A stretch of 64,000 bases of DNA from Owenia fusiformis (lineage: Eukaryota; Annelida; Polychaeta; Sabellida; Oweniidae). The position numbers were made by a program, and so were the translations under genes. How positions within the stretch are numbered: position 1 is the stretch's first letter; every line of letters begins with the position of its first letter. Positions 41,691 to 54,568 of the stretch are shown here, in pieces. The notes under the pieces are model-generated. The model searched no databases. It had not been told where the DNA came from and saw only the letters and a program-made list of their open reading frames with translations. The stretch spans positions 35,570,528 through 35,634,527 of the forward strand of contig CAIIXF020000012.1 in the NCBI GenBank assembly GCA_903813345.2, given 5' to 3'.

Positions 41691-43540
41691 CAATGTAACT
41701 ATTTATATGGAATCCGATTTGAAATCGATAATAAAAGATACATACATAGTTACATAACAACGATGTATGATGACCTCCAAACATTTCTTTATGGTTGTTG
41801 CTATGGTAACTATGTCCACCTTGTTGCCATAGCAACAGCAGTTTCAGTTGGTTTGGTCAACTGTAGACCTCTCGGATTATGTTATCTTTAAAATCTGACA
41901 CTGTTTTTGGACTCAGCAGGTCATTTATACCTTGTATTGAAGTTTTCATAAAAATATTCATATTTGAGGAAAAGATACAGCATGTTATTTCTTATTATAC
42001 AGGTTTTTAAGGTATCGTATAAAAATATCAAAAGTGATTTTTAGAAAACAAAAACTAAATTAATTAATTGATAAATAGAAGTTGAGCAACAGTATCATAC
42101 ATTGTCCAATTTTATTCACTTTTTTGACCAATGACGTTTGATAACATTCTAATATTTTTATTTGGCCATTTCTATGGTAACTATGTCCACTTGGTTGCCA
42201 TAGCAACGACTGATTTTGTTGCCTTTCTCAACTGAAGACCTCCTGAATTATGTCCTTTCTAAAATCTGACAGCATTTTTGGACTCAGCATGTCATTTTTA
42301 TCTATTACTGAGATGTTATAAACATATTTAGATTTTACAAAATTATATTACATGTTAAAGTTTACTATGCAGGTTGGTATGTAGGAAATAAGGATCTCTT
42401 TCAATACATTAATGACTTTAGAGAAAAAATAATGGATGTTGAGAAGAACCATCAAACACTGTTCGGTCTTAATCAATTCTTTTTCTGATGATGTGTGATG
42501 ACCTTTTCATATTTCTGCTTGATTGATGCTATGGCAACTACATGTATGTCCACTGTGTTGCCATAGCAACGATGAATAAAGGTGATTTTGTTCATTGTAT
42601 AGCCGCAACTACAAGGTTACAGAAATATAACAATCTGACACCATATTTGGAATTACTGTAGTTAATCAAACTTACCTATTGTATATTCAAATATGGAAAC
42701 ATTTTTTAAGATACTAACTTTTTACAGCATATTGATGGTTACTAAGAAAATTTAAACCTAGGAAATGACAACAATTTATGAACTTTAAACCGAAAAATTG
42801 AACAAAATATGTCTTTCAGATGTCACCAAACACTGCCAAAATCTCAAATTTCATGAGTCAACTTCATGTGAATACTATATGACATATCTATTTTTGTTAC
42901 TATGGAAACCAGATGTTGCGTTAACCATAGCAAGAGTTATTATATACTCAGCAGGTAACCTTTAATATAAATGTTCTAATATAGTATCATGATGAGATAC
43001 AACATGTCATTGGTTACCTTGTTGGTTTGAAGTTTGAAAATTACAAACCATTCAAATTGCTCAATTCGATAAATTTAAGAAAGTTCAGAAACCATAGATG
43101 GTAAGGAGCAGCCATCAAACATTGCATAATTACATAATACATCCATACTTTTGGCATTAAATAACTTTGATATTACTGATTTGTCGTTGCCATGGTAACC
43201 ACTAACTTGTTTTAACATAGCAACCATTGTTTAAAGTTAATTTTTTCCATTGTAGACAAACTGGATTATAGTATCAGACACCATATTTGCAACCAAGAAA
43301 AAATTGTTCACCATTTTTTTTTACAAATATTCATAAATATGGATTATTTTGGGAGGGTTGAGGATTTTAATATACAGACACACAAATTAATCAATATTTT
43401 TTCATAATGCTTTGACATTTTTATTGTTGCTGTTGTACCAAAGTCCCCACAGCAATAAGAAGTTAATTTTTTGTTGTGCAGTGTGCACATCTTCAAACAC
43501 CCAAGAAGTGTAAAAATGAATAATGAATAGTTATACTTAA
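41691..43540. repeat. Old ~365-bp tandem repeat with RFX X-box-like palindromes
   Basis: Four to five strongly diverged units of about 365 bp share CTATGGTAACTATGTCCAC, CTGACACCATTTTTGGACTC-like words and a palindrome. GTTGCCATAGCAAC occurs exactly at 41823, 42194 and 42557; GTTGCCATGGTAAC at 43186; GTTGCTATGGTAAC at 41797. These fit the RFX-family X-box consensus (GTTNCC..GGNAAC style). No coding sequence. Whether the sites are functional is unknown. Confidence 0.7.
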
Positions 43541-43793
43541 ATTTTAACCAGTCCAGTGTACAGGCACCAGCACAACTGTCGCCAGTATAAAATAAATTAT
43601 AAAGATAAATCTTCTCAAGTTCACATGGTGTATATAATATCTATGTAAGATAAAAAATAATCAGTGTGGCTTAATGAATAAGAGTTGATGAATAAAATTT
43701 ATGAAACTGCATAACAAATATAAAACCCATCTGGATTTAATAGGGTGAACTTTTACATACAATATCTTAAATACTCTTGTAGGAATCTAGCTA
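43541..43793. other. Spacer, nothing seen
   Basis: AT-rich sequence between the ~365-bp repeat block and a MITE; no ORF or repeat recognised. Confidence 0.4.
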
Positions 43794-44105
43794 CTGTAGA
43801 TACACTTAATTTGGCTCCCGTTTTAATATGACGGATTGGCGAATTCAGAAAATCCGCCAAATTAAGAATCCATCAAATTTCAGTTTGGAATTTTTGTCCA
43901 ATGCACTTCAGAAATTAAACTCCAGGGGCCCCCTTTCCTGACAATATGTCATCAATTCTACATTATTCCAAAAGCAATACAGAAAATATTTTTGTAAACA
44001 CCTGTCCTAATGACATAAACATCTACAAAAATTAAAGAGCCACCAATATTCAGAATTGAGCAAATCCGTCAAATTGAGTAGCATCAAAATAAGTGTATCT
44101 ACAGT
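43794..44105. mobile_element. MITE, 312 bp, TIR CTGTAGATACACTTA, TA duplication
   Basis: Perfect 15-bp terminal inverted repeats (CTGTAGATACACTTA and TAAGTGTATCTACAG), each flanked by TA (43792-43793, 44106-44107), as in Tc1/mariner-type elements. Subterminal parts are also partly inverted (AATTTGGC near the left, GTCAAATT near the right). Non-coding. Confidence 0.8.
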
Positions 44106-44107
44106 AT

Positions 44108-47100
44108 AATTGCACTTAAATAGCTATTTACATGTTTGTTTAACAGCTCCTACGAGATCAAAGATGAGTGAAATTGATATTGAACATAGTTCAAATCAAG
44201 AGTCTAGTTCGCAGACTTTTTATAATTGACAAAATCTAAGACCTCGTCCTCTGATATTGTTTCAAGTCAATGATGACAAAAAAATATGCACATATTCTTT
44301 ACAATTGTTAATCATAAGAATTACAAACCACTATAATTTTAGAAAAGCAAGGGTTTATGAATACTGTACTCCTGGTAATTTTTGCATGGTATTATATTTT
44401 GCGCTTTAACGAGTTGTGGAAAATTCACAAAAAAATATAATAGCCACAGAGTTCCAATAATTCTAATTTGTGAAATACAAAATTCCCAGGAATTAGTTTC
44501 ATTTATTTAATAAAAGAAATTAGAAAAATAAGCTGAAAAAATGAAATTTAGTGAAAATTAAGTAGGAAAAGATCAAGGAAATCAAAAGCCCTGACTGATG
44601 TAGCTTTAAAAACTTGGTCCATTATCATCATCCTCATTCGAGTCATGATGCAAGCCAACTTTATGTTTATGTTAATTTAACATATTTTTGTCTATATTTC
44701 AGATGTCACTTTATGATAACAAGAAGGTAATTTTAAATTTGAGTGTGATTCAGGTCATGACGGTGATCATCAGCACAGATTAGAATCCAAAGTGATATTT
44801 GGTTGTGAACAATTTCACATTCAGGAATGGCATAACCTGGACTTATAATTTCATTGGACAGCTTACTATATGGATGTATCCTTCTTGATAACAGGATACT
44901 AGATGTAGCAGTGTATCAGAATCTCTTTCAATCTCTTTTCATTCAAATTAATCCACTAGAACCATATACATATTATCGGTAACTTTACATATGCTCTTAC
45001 TGTCACCATTTCATCCAGATATCCATATTCTGAACGATAGTACATCATTACTATGTATCTTTGGCATACAGCTTTAGATTTTATTGCTCAAGTCTATGGT
45101 TTTTGTTGTGTCATTGGCGAGCTAGTCTTTTGGAATATGTACCATAATAATCATTGTTTATTGGATCCAGCACGATCACCACCAGTGGTCCATATATTTA
45201 AAACTGCATATCCAGGATTGCCAAGATTGCCATGTACATGTACGTAATGGGAATAAAACTTGTTTGAGATGATTCATCAGTTGAGAAATCCTGGAATGGT
45301 AAAATGTATATTATGTATATGATTTCAAAGGAAATGTTTTTGTTTTTTTACAGAATTCAAATTTATTTCTAATAATCAATACAATAGAATACATATGAAC
45401 AATTTGCCATTGTTGATAAGTTAACATTACCGGCCATTGGAACAATGTTAATAAAATAAAAATTTATATTCAGAAATACACAAAAGAAATTGTATAAGTC
45501 AAATGATCTATAAAAACTCCACAGTATTTACGTTTCTATATGATATTCATGTTCTTATAAAAAATTAGTGAAAAGTTTATATCTAGTCTTTTGGATACAA
45601 ACCTTGTGATACAAACAACTGCACTTACATGTAGGCCTATTCATACTGAATACTGTACACTGATGAATTGGCAAGGTTGTTGCGGAGTCACTTTCATTTG
45701 CTGATTTTCCAGTAGATGATTTTCAAACTGCATAGCCAGGATTGCCAAGTTTTCAGAGGGCGAGATGATGCATTGTTGGAGAAATCCTGGAATTGGAAAA
45801 TGAATGTTCATATCATACACCATTCTACATGTACATGATGCATATTTCAAACGAGACGTATAAGTCCAATGATCTGAAAGCTCAATGACTTAAAAGTGTA
45901 TTCTCAAATTAGAATATCTAGCTTCCCATCACATCCAATGAACAAGACATAAACATTTCTCAATTTGTGATAAGATCAAAAAATCTGAAAAAACATTAAT
46001 ACATGACAGTAGATATATTGATCAATTGTTTACTAGCGAGCTGTAATTTCATTGATGTAAAAACGATTGCTTTTATCAATACAATTTATTGGTCTGAGAC
46101 CAGTTTTACTAAGAACAAGGTCAAGTGAAATTAGCTGATCTGGTAATATCAGATCATATTAATTAATTTGATAATTATCAAAATAATAGTGTATTGGAAT
46201 AATTTCATTTTTATTAAAACTATCGCTTTTATTACTATATGTAAGAAAACTTCAGGACTGATCTGAATTAGTTTTTCTGATTATATCAGATAATATTGAT
46301 GATAGCGCTAATTTTGATAAATATCAAATTCATCAATAATATCTGATAATGTTAATTTCATATGTGCTCTGTAGGTTATTCCATACTCCAAATTTATCGA
46401 TAATTGATGATTATCAAATTTATCGACTAATTTTATCACTACTAGAATTTATCGCTATTATTGATAAAAGTGAGTTTCTGCACCTAAATGGAACTGCCTG
46501 TATATTTGTATGAGTAATGTATATTTTGAAAAAAGTAAATGTCACACTCCGATGACTGACATGAAAAACAAGTCTTGCATAACCCCTGGTCTTTTCCCAA
46601 TCAGTCATTTTTAAATTGACCAATATGTAGACCAATATTTCCATACAGTGTCAAGGGATCAAAGGAAGACTGAAATATTGTTATGCAATTAATTCAATAT
46701 GGGATAATCATATCATTATATATCTCGTATTAATATTTTATTGTATTTTATTTACCAATTTACCTCAGTGTAAGCTGCTTGTGTCTGCTTGAGACCCGGG
46801 CTTGAGATTGGATTTTCAGCAAAAATAAAACAAATTGTTCCATCAAACTAGTCGTCGTTATCGTCCATAAATAAATCAGGCATCTCTCAGATGTACTTGG
46901 AACGGCTTATTGATAGTAAGTATCGATCTATCAACTCAAATACGGCAAGATTCATCGTTAAATAGACAGAACAACGACGAAATGTACAGAAAACTGAAAT
47001 TTCATGTTGACCGGAAATTGTTGAAAATCTCTGCCGGATTACGTTACAAGCGACGTCCTATTGGTCAATTCACATTGGCGCTAACGTAGCCATCTTTAAA

Positions 47101-47602
47101 ACTCCAAATTTTGTCAATAGTCAAATGCGGTAAGTAATTATTAAAAATTAGGGCTATAAATCGAAAATGTGCTCGCATAAAATCATTTTCTGGTATCTCT
47201 AGTATTGCCTCGAACGCATTTTGCGTCAATTCGTGCTAAATTGAAGATTTGTTTGTATGAATGCGGGAAACAAAAAATTCATCGAAATTAACAGTTTTCC
47301 AGCGTTCATTACTATATTAATGATCCGATTTTAACGATCATACTCATTTTTGTGGGGAAGGATATGCTTAATCTCTATGGAAAAAATCAGGTCAATCCAT
47401 GCGCTAGATCAAAAGATCCTGCGAGCGAAGTGCATTTTACACTTACTCTGTTAACGTACAGACGCCGGGGGTCATTTCCAAAAATTTCTAGCTTGTTATA
47501 TAAAAGTTACTAAACTTGTTTATATGATCGAATATGAATATTTATTGATCAGTGGCAATAAAATAAGGCCCAAAAGTACAAAAACCTGAATAACTAATCA
47601 CA
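44108..47602. other. Intergenic, no gene supported
   Basis: Two related ~140-bp segments occur at about 45200-45340 and 45725-45860 (AAACTGCATATCCAGGATTGCC versus AAACTGCATAGCCAGGATTGCC, GAGAAATCCTGGAAT), indicating an old local duplication. 46130-46460 is rich in GATAATTATC-like words. 46960-47130 is a GC-richer patch that ends in a donor-like AATGCG|GTAAGT at about 47128. No ORF convinces me. Confidence 0.45.
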
Positions 47603-49640
47603 GACCTCTAGTACATTGTTTGGCTGCATACGCTCATCAGTCATTTGGCCACATTCACCAAAATGCAATGAATGCATTTCCACAATTACAGTTTTACAAT
47701 TTTCCCACAAGGTACATTATGCTTATTTTATTCAAAACAGTTCATTTTACTAGTACATAATTTGACTGCATAAGCTCATCAGTCATTTGGCCACATTCAC
47801 CAAAATGCAATGGATGCATTTCTACAATTACAGTGTTACAATTTTCACACAAGGTACATTATGCTTATTTTATACAAAACAGTTTAATTTACTAGTACAT
47901 TTTTGACTGCATAAGCTCATCAGTCATTTGGCCACATTCACCAAAATGTAATGAATGCATTTCTACAATTACAGTGTTTCAATTTTCACACAAGTTACAT
48001 TATACTTATTTTATACAAAACAAATCATTTTACAAGTTCATTATTTGACTGCATAAGCTCATCAGTCATTTGACCACATTCACCAAAAATGAATTGAATG
48101 CATTTTTACAATTACAGTGTTACAAATTTCACATGTGGTAAATTATACTTATTTTATACAAAACAAATCATTTTACAAGTACACTATTTGACTGCATAAG
48201 CTCATCAGTCATTTGGCCACATTCACCAAAAATGAATTGAATGCATTTTTACAATTACAGTGTTACAAATTTCACATGTGGTAAATTATACTTATTTTAT
48301 ACAAAACAGTTCATATTACTAGTACATTGTTTGACTGCATCAAGCTCATCAGTCATTTGGCCACATTCGCCAAAAATGAATTGAATGCACTTTTACAATT
48401 ACAGTGTTACATTTTTCACACAAGGGAAATTATGCTTATTTTTTACAAAACAGTTCATTTTACTAGTACATTGTTTGACTAGCTCATCAGTCATTTGGCC
48501 ACATTCACCAAAATGCAATGGATGCATCACTACAATTACAGTGTTACAATTTTCACACAAGGTACATTATACTTATTTTATACAAAACAGTTCATTTTAC
48601 TAGTACATTATTTGACTGCATAAGCTCATCAGTCATTTGTCCACATTCGCCAAAATGAATTGAATGCACTTTTACAGTGTTACAATTTTCATATAAGGTA
48701 CATTATACTTATACTTATTTTATACAAAACAGTTCATTTTACTAGTACATTATTTGACTGCATTAAGCTCATCAGTCATTTGGTTACACCAAAAATGAAT
48801 TGAATGCATTTTTACAATTACAGTGTTACAATTTTCATATAAGGTACATTATACTTATACTTATTTTATACAAAACAGTTCATTTTACTAGTACATTATT
48901 TGACTGCATTAAGCTCATCAGTCATTTGGCCACATTCGTAAAAATGCAATGAATGCATCTCTACAATTAGTATAACAATTTTCACACAAATTACATTATA
49001 TTTACTTCATTTAAACTGTTTATTTTACTAAATACAGGGTTCTCACTAGGATTTTAGACTCCAGAGATTCTCTTGCTCCAGAGTCTAATAGCTTTTCCGG
49101 AGTCTAAAGTCTAATTTTACATTTTTGTCACATTCTTTGCTGTAAAACTCTCGAGAAAATACATAAAACTGGATACAAACAAGGAATAGGAAGTCAGACA
49201 CCTTTTAGAAATAAATATTGGGATAAGAATAGCATGATAATCTTAAGAAGTATGTTTAAAAGTATACTCATAGGATATCTTTGATCTCACAATGGGAGAA
49301 TTAGTCGCGATACCCCTAAAAAGTAGTCACAATACTGCCAAAAATTTACGGTCTAAATATTTTCTTGGTGAGAACCCTCAAATAGCACATCGTTTATTGG
49401 CATTAAGCATATCAGTCAATTGGCCACATTCACCAAAATGCAATGGATGAATCTCTACAATTAGTGCTACAATTTTCATTCAAATTACATTATATTTACT
49501 GTATCTATAGAAACTGTTTATTTTACTAAAAAGCACATCCTTTGGCTGCTTAAGCTTATCAGTCATTTTACTAAAACTTACCGAAATGCAATAAATGCAT
49601 TGCTAAAATTAGTATAACAATTTTCACACATTTCAGAATG
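47603..49640. repeat. 142-bp satellite array, second block
   Basis: The same repeat as at 40630-41690, about 12 units, many more diverged towards the right end, with a MITE inserted at 49035-49379. The two blocks flank 6 kb of non-satellite DNA. Confidence 0.85.
49035..49379. mobile_element. MITE, 345 bp, in the satellite array
   Basis: Terminal inverted repeats AGGGTTCTCAC / GTGAGAACCCT. AAATA directly repeats at 49030-49034 and 49380-49384 and fits a 5-bp duplication. The surrounding satellite unit continues on both sides. Further inverted words (GACTCCAGAG, GTCTAAA) lie inside. Non-coding. Confidence 0.6.
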
Positions 49641-50107
49641 CTCTTTCACATGGAACAATATTACAATTTTGATGGCTAAGACATATCTTCAAAAGCTTTT
49701 TAATGTTTGAGTAATAACAAATAAGGTCAAAATGTATTCAACTTGTGCTATACTAATATTAATTTGTGGTGGTATATGTATAGTATATGATGTCACAGTT
49801 AAGTATCCATATTATTGTCAACTTAGGGTGAAGCCTTTCGACTTGATGCCAGTACCCTCTTGCCATCCCCCCCCCCCTTCCCTGACTTTTCTCATTTGTA
49901 GGTTTTGTATGTTCATGATGAACCCAGACCAATGAACTTTGTTCAAATAACCGGGCGGTCATCCACTTTGTCTCCCAATTAACTCATTAGTTTACAATAT
50001 ACACTTAATATCTACTGTATTGATGTCAGCATGCATATTTTGTAAGTTGATACTTTTGATTGCCAATTGTCAATATACTTATGTTATAGTGAGTGTTCAT
50101 AATGTCA
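49641..50107. other. Spacer, nothing seen
   Basis: AT-rich; a short C run lies near 49870. Overlapping 67-codon frames on both strands have no family. Confidence 0.4.
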
Positions 50108-50109
50108 TA

Positions 50110-50510
50110 CTGTACGCCCGGTATTATTCGCGTGCGATTAACTTTCGCGCTTTTCGCGAGGGTGTTAAAATCGCGAAAAATTATCGTCGCGAAATTGCAA
50201 ATTAAATCCCCGGGAATTTGTTTTTACCCGGGGCTCTGATGCATTTCGTTTTATCTACTAGTTTGGATCGAGTTATAGTACTTCAATAGTACTGTGCAAC
50301 TCCATGACTTTACTATGCGCATGCGCGGCAATGAAAGCGCACGTGCGCACGATTGTTCACGTGATCGTAGCCTGCAATTTGATTGGACATCATATACTGG
50401 GGAATGCCCGAATACGATAAAATACAGTATTCGCGAAATTTAATAGCCGCGAAACCGTGTTTTCGCAAAATTCGCGAAATTAAAGCTCGCGAATAATACC
50501 GGGCGTACAG
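50110..50510. mobile_element. MITE, 401 bp, TIR CTGTACGCCCGGTATTATTC, TA duplication
   Basis: Terminal inverted repeats of at least 23 bp (CTGTACGCCCGGTATTATTC then GCG, mirrored at the right end) flanked by TA (50108-50109, 50511-50512). The inside is rich in TTCGCGAAA-like palindromic words. The structure is typical of non-autonomous Tc1/mariner-type elements. Non-coding. Confidence 0.85.
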
Positions 50511-50822
50511 TATATGAATATCCAGAAAATGCAGTATGCCTAATCTGTGAAAACTGAGTCCAGCAGAAGATTTAACAACTCTTCATCTGTCAGAAAACTT
50601 TGTGCCAACACCACTGTTCAACAGCTGGATGACTCTAACTGCAGTTAGCTTCATTCAAGATGGTTGCCAAGATTCTTTCGTCAATAAATCCCATATTTCA
50701 GCTAAACTAAGTTGAATCTTGATTCCAAAAGTTTTGCCATGCAAATTAATAAAACTACGATTGTATTCAACCACAAATGAATGCCCAAACACCCGCAATG
50801 TAAGAGAATTTTAAAGAGAACT

Positions 50823-50912
50823 GCATCACTTAGAATGACTCTAACTGAAGTTGATAACCTATGTCATCATTACGTCATCATCAACTTCAGTTGGAGTCAT
50901 TCTAGGTGAAGC
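50823..50912. repeat. Imperfect 33-bp hairpin
   Basis: Arms 50823-50855 and 50880-50912 pair at 30 of 33 positions around a 24-bp loop. The words GACTCTAACTG also occur in the outer inverted repeats of the surrounding foldback element. Confidence 0.7.
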
Positions 50913-51349
50913 CATTTTCTTCAAAATTCTCCAATATCGCGGTTGTTTCAGCATTTATTTGTGGTTATTATCCCATCGAACGAAGTTCGGAGGGATATAG
51001 GGAACGCCTCCGTCCGTCCGTATGTACGTCCATCCGTCCGTACGTACGTCCATCCGTCCGTACGTACGTCCGTCCGTCCGGGCAATAACTCAAATACCGT
51101 TGGCCCGATTTTCTTCATATTTTGTACACATATACCCTATGAGGGTAGAAGTTCTGCTCGAAAGCCGATTTTCAAAATGGCCGCTCATTTCAAAATGGCG
51201 GCCATTTTAGTGCCGAATTTACAGTAATTTAGGTGCAATATGTAAAACTGTAACAGCAATATGTTTTAAATGTAAAAAAAATTAGATAGGACATAAATAA
51301 AGCTAGAAATGTAGACATTAAAGAAGCACATGGCAGCCATCTTGAAAAA

Positions 51350-51960
51350 TGGCAGCCTTTACTCGTTATTTTACAATTTTTGCTGTAACTCGAAAAGTAG
51401 TGGAGCGATTTTGTTCATATTAAGTATGTGAATACTATAAACATTGCACACTGTCTAAAGACACTTTTGGTAGAAGGCGGCCATTTTGAAAAATGGCCGC
51501 CATTTTGAAAAATTACCACCATTTTAACGTATTTTACTATAACTTGAAAAGTAGTGAAGCGATTTTGTTCATATTTGGTATGTGAATACTACAAGCATGA
51601 CACACTGTCCTATGACACTTTTGGTAGAAGGCAGCCATTTTGAAAAAGATTTTGAAAAATGGCCATGGCCGCCATTTTAACGTATTTTACTATAACTCGA
51701 AAAGTAGTGGAGCGATTTTGTTCATATTTGGTATGTGAATACTATAAGCATGACACACTGTCTAATGACACTTTTGGTAGAAGGTGGCCATTTTGAAAAA
51801 TGGCCGCCATTTTAACGTATTTTACTATAACTTGAAAAGTTGTGGAGCGATTTTGTTTATATTTGGTATGTGAATACTATAAGCATGGCACATGGTCTAA
51901 TATAACTTTTGGTAGAAGGCGGCCATTTTGAAAAATGGCTACCATTTTTTGCTATATACT
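51350..51960. repeat. 132-154-bp tandem repeat, five units
   Basis: Each unit contains AAAAGTAGTGGAGCGATTTT, CATATTTGGTATGTGAATAC, GACACACTGTC and GGCGGCCATTTTGAAAAATG. The CGGCCATTTT / AAAATGGCC words form local inverted pairs. Confidence 0.75.
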
Positions 51961-52199
51961 TTGTTTGTAAAAATGCCATCCATGGCTGTTCGATGGGGTT
52001 CGCTACGCTTTGGCGTTGCCGTTGTTCTGGTTACCATCGTAGCTTTATTAATTTGTATGGCGAAACATTTGGAATCAAGATTCAACTTAGTTTAGCTGAA
52101 ATCGGAGGTTATCGAAAACGAAAGAATTTCGGCAACCATCTTGAATGAAGCTAACGGCAGTTAGAGTTATCCAGCTGTGGAAAAGTGAACACAAAGTTC

Positions 52200-53479
52200 A
52201 TTAAGAGGTCCATTCCATGAAGATCAATCCAGGTAAGAGATTTACTGAATGTGATTAAGTTGATTTAATACTTGTAGTTTTATAAGGAATAGAATGACAA
52301 GTTGTATTGATCCATTCAGTCAATGGTTAAGTTCACATAAAGAAGAGAGGTCGAATAAAAAGATGTAGGACTTGCTTTAAGTATCTGCTTAAACAAGATT
52401 TTGACAAAATAAGTGATAAATATCACAAGATGTCATTGAAAAGGATTGGCAGTCAGGTAGCTAACTTGTAGAAAATACCTATTTTCATGCTCTAAAGCAC
52501 TGCACCACTATCAGAGTAGGTCCATTTAAAGTTTCTTAGCGAGTTAGGCTAAGATATATGAAGCTGACAAAGTAAGTATACATTTATTTTCCTATGGACC
52601 ATTTTAAGAAATGATGCATTTTCAGGCATGTAGTAAGGCTTTATTAACTCATAGCTGACCAAAGCTATTCATGAGGTTTTCTGCTGGTGACTTGCTATTT
52701 TTATTTCTTATTTTTTGATGAAAAATTGAGCAAATTACCATATTTTGATATTACCATAATGGACTGGATCAACACCTCCTGCACTACTCTTTATGCCATT
52801 GTGAAGTCAATGACACTATATTTCAATTGCACCCAACCATGGTCTCCTAGTGACCCTTACAATATTTTGTAAGGTTATTGGTATAGATGGTGACATGCAT
52901 GACTGAACAGCACCCTGAGATATCTACGGGTTGTTAGATACGATTATGACGTCATAGATGAAATATCTCGGGGTTGGTCAGCAATGAGTTAACCAAATCA
53001 TTACTTGTTTAATTGACAAGTGACACCATACAGTATGTTAGCATTGAGGATATCCAATAGGATAATGCTCACCTTTTTTGGCATTAATGTTCAAGGGAAT
53101 ATACTGTAAAAATTTGCATCGGTATACTGAGACAGTGAAGTACTTTAGATATATAGAAATGAAGGAATATAATTATATGATAATATATATATATATAAAC
53201 CACTGTCCAAGCTAATTATACAGTTGCATGATTTGAAGAGTTGTCCAAAAGTTTAGAAAGGGAGTCTGAGTTTGGGTCGATATGGGGGAAAATAGGACAA
53301 AGGGACAATAAAATATCCTTATACCAAACTAGGCAGAATGCAAGAGAATTCATACATGTGTGTTATGAATTGTTTAAGGTAGATTCTTTCAATGTCACCT
53401 TTTTCTTTTAATTTTTCACATATTTCTCTTCTCTTCTGTCAGTCTGATCAAATGGTCTAATTTCTGAAAATCAGGATGA
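52200..53479. other. Intergenic, downstream of the TPR gene
   Basis: No ORF with a recognisable family. A short (AT)n tract lies at about 53185-53200. Nothing else noted. Confidence 0.45.
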
Positions 53480-54568
53480 TTATTTATTGGAATGTACCTG
53501 CTTGAATATAACAAGGCTCTTATTGTAGTAGTTCATTGCTACCTTATATTTACCCATAGCGTAATATACAATACCAATATTGGCAAATAACCCAGCAGTG
53601 CCAGTATGAGGATGATCACCATGAATCAGCTTCCACATGGTCAGACTCTCCTCATGTATTTTATAGACTTGTTATAGTCTCCTTTAGATCGATAAGCAGT
53701 ACCAATATTATTTAATGAGTCTGCTATGTCATTGTGAGGATGATCACCATGAATCAGCTTCCTCATGGTCAAACTCTCCTCATGGTATTTTATAGACTTG
53801 TTATAGTCTCCTTTAGATTTATATGCAATACCGATATTATTTATTGCGGCTGCTATATCAGTGTGAGGATGATCACCATGAATCAGTCTTCTCATGGTCA
53901 GACTCTCCTCGTGGTATTTTATAGACTTGTTATTGTCTCCTTTAGATTGATATGCATCAGAAATATTATATAATGAGTCTGCTATGTCAGTGTGAGGATG
54001 ATCACCATGAATCAGTCTCCTCATGGTCAGACTCTCCTCATAGTATTTTATAGACTTGTTATTGTCTCCTTTAGATTGATATGCAGTACCAGTATTATTT
54101 AATGAATTTGCTATATCAATGTGAGGATGATCACCATGAATCAGCTTCCTCATGGTATTTTATAGACTTGTTATTGTCTCCTTTAGATTGATATGCATCA
54201 GCAATATTATATAATGAGTCTGCTATGTCAGTGTGAGGATGATCACCATGAATCAGTCTCCTCATGGTCAGACTCTCCTCGTGGTATTTTATAGACTTGT
54301 TATTGTCTCCTTTAGATTGATATGCATCAGCAATATTATATAATGAGTCTGCTATGTCAGTGTGAGGATGATCACCATGAATCAGTCTCCTCATGGTCAG
54401 ACTCTTCTCGTGGTATTTCATAGACTTGTTATTGTCTCCTTTAGATTGATATGCATCAGCAATATTATATAATGAGTCTGCTATGTCAGTGTGAGGATGA
54501 TCACCATGAATCAGTCTCCTCATGGTCAGACTCTCCTCGTGGTATTTTATAGACTTGTTATTGTCTCC
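53480..54568 (-). pseudogene. Remaining TPR units of the 2A-nucleotidyltransferase-TPR gene, after the first stop
   Basis: The coding similarity continues for about eight more TPR units beyond the stop at 54569-54571. It stays in the same frame to about 54150. There 17 bp are missing between two CATGAGG repeats, which shifts the frame. Units 17-20 continue in the new frame to 53641, where one C is missing (TACATGAGG instead of TACCATGAGG). A last, more diverged unit (TAGLFANIGIVYYAMGKYK) then runs to a natural end VHSNK-stop at 53480-53482. AATAAA overlaps that stop and could be the polyadenylation signal. If not assembly error, these three changes remove the C-terminal third of the TPR array. 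Confidence 0.75.

Larger units (their letters stand above)
50595..52199. mobile_element. Foldback element with ~200-bp diverged inverted ends and an internal tandem repeat
   Basis: The left end 50595-50790 and the right end 52010-52199 are diverged inverted copies: both, read inward, show AACTTTGTG, CAGCTGGATGACTCTAACTG, TTCATTCAAGATGGTTGCC, AGCTAAACTAAGTTGAATCT and TAATAAA.CTACGAT. Inside, from the left, are an imperfect hairpin (50823-50912), a GTCCGTCCGTACGTACG microsatellite at 51010-51080, and five units of a 132-154-bp repeat. I see no transposase. Confidence 0.65.

Noticed and set aside
45641-45850. 69-codon minus-strand ORF (FPIPGFLQQC..)
   Set aside because: It lies in one of two related ~140-bp segments; the other copy (45200-45340) does not keep the frame.
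46960-47140. Promoter-like patch with ATTGGTCAAT and an ATG followed by GTAAGT
   Set aside because: Could be a one-codon first exon, but I found no following exon with a recognisable product within the window, so it is not listed as a gene.
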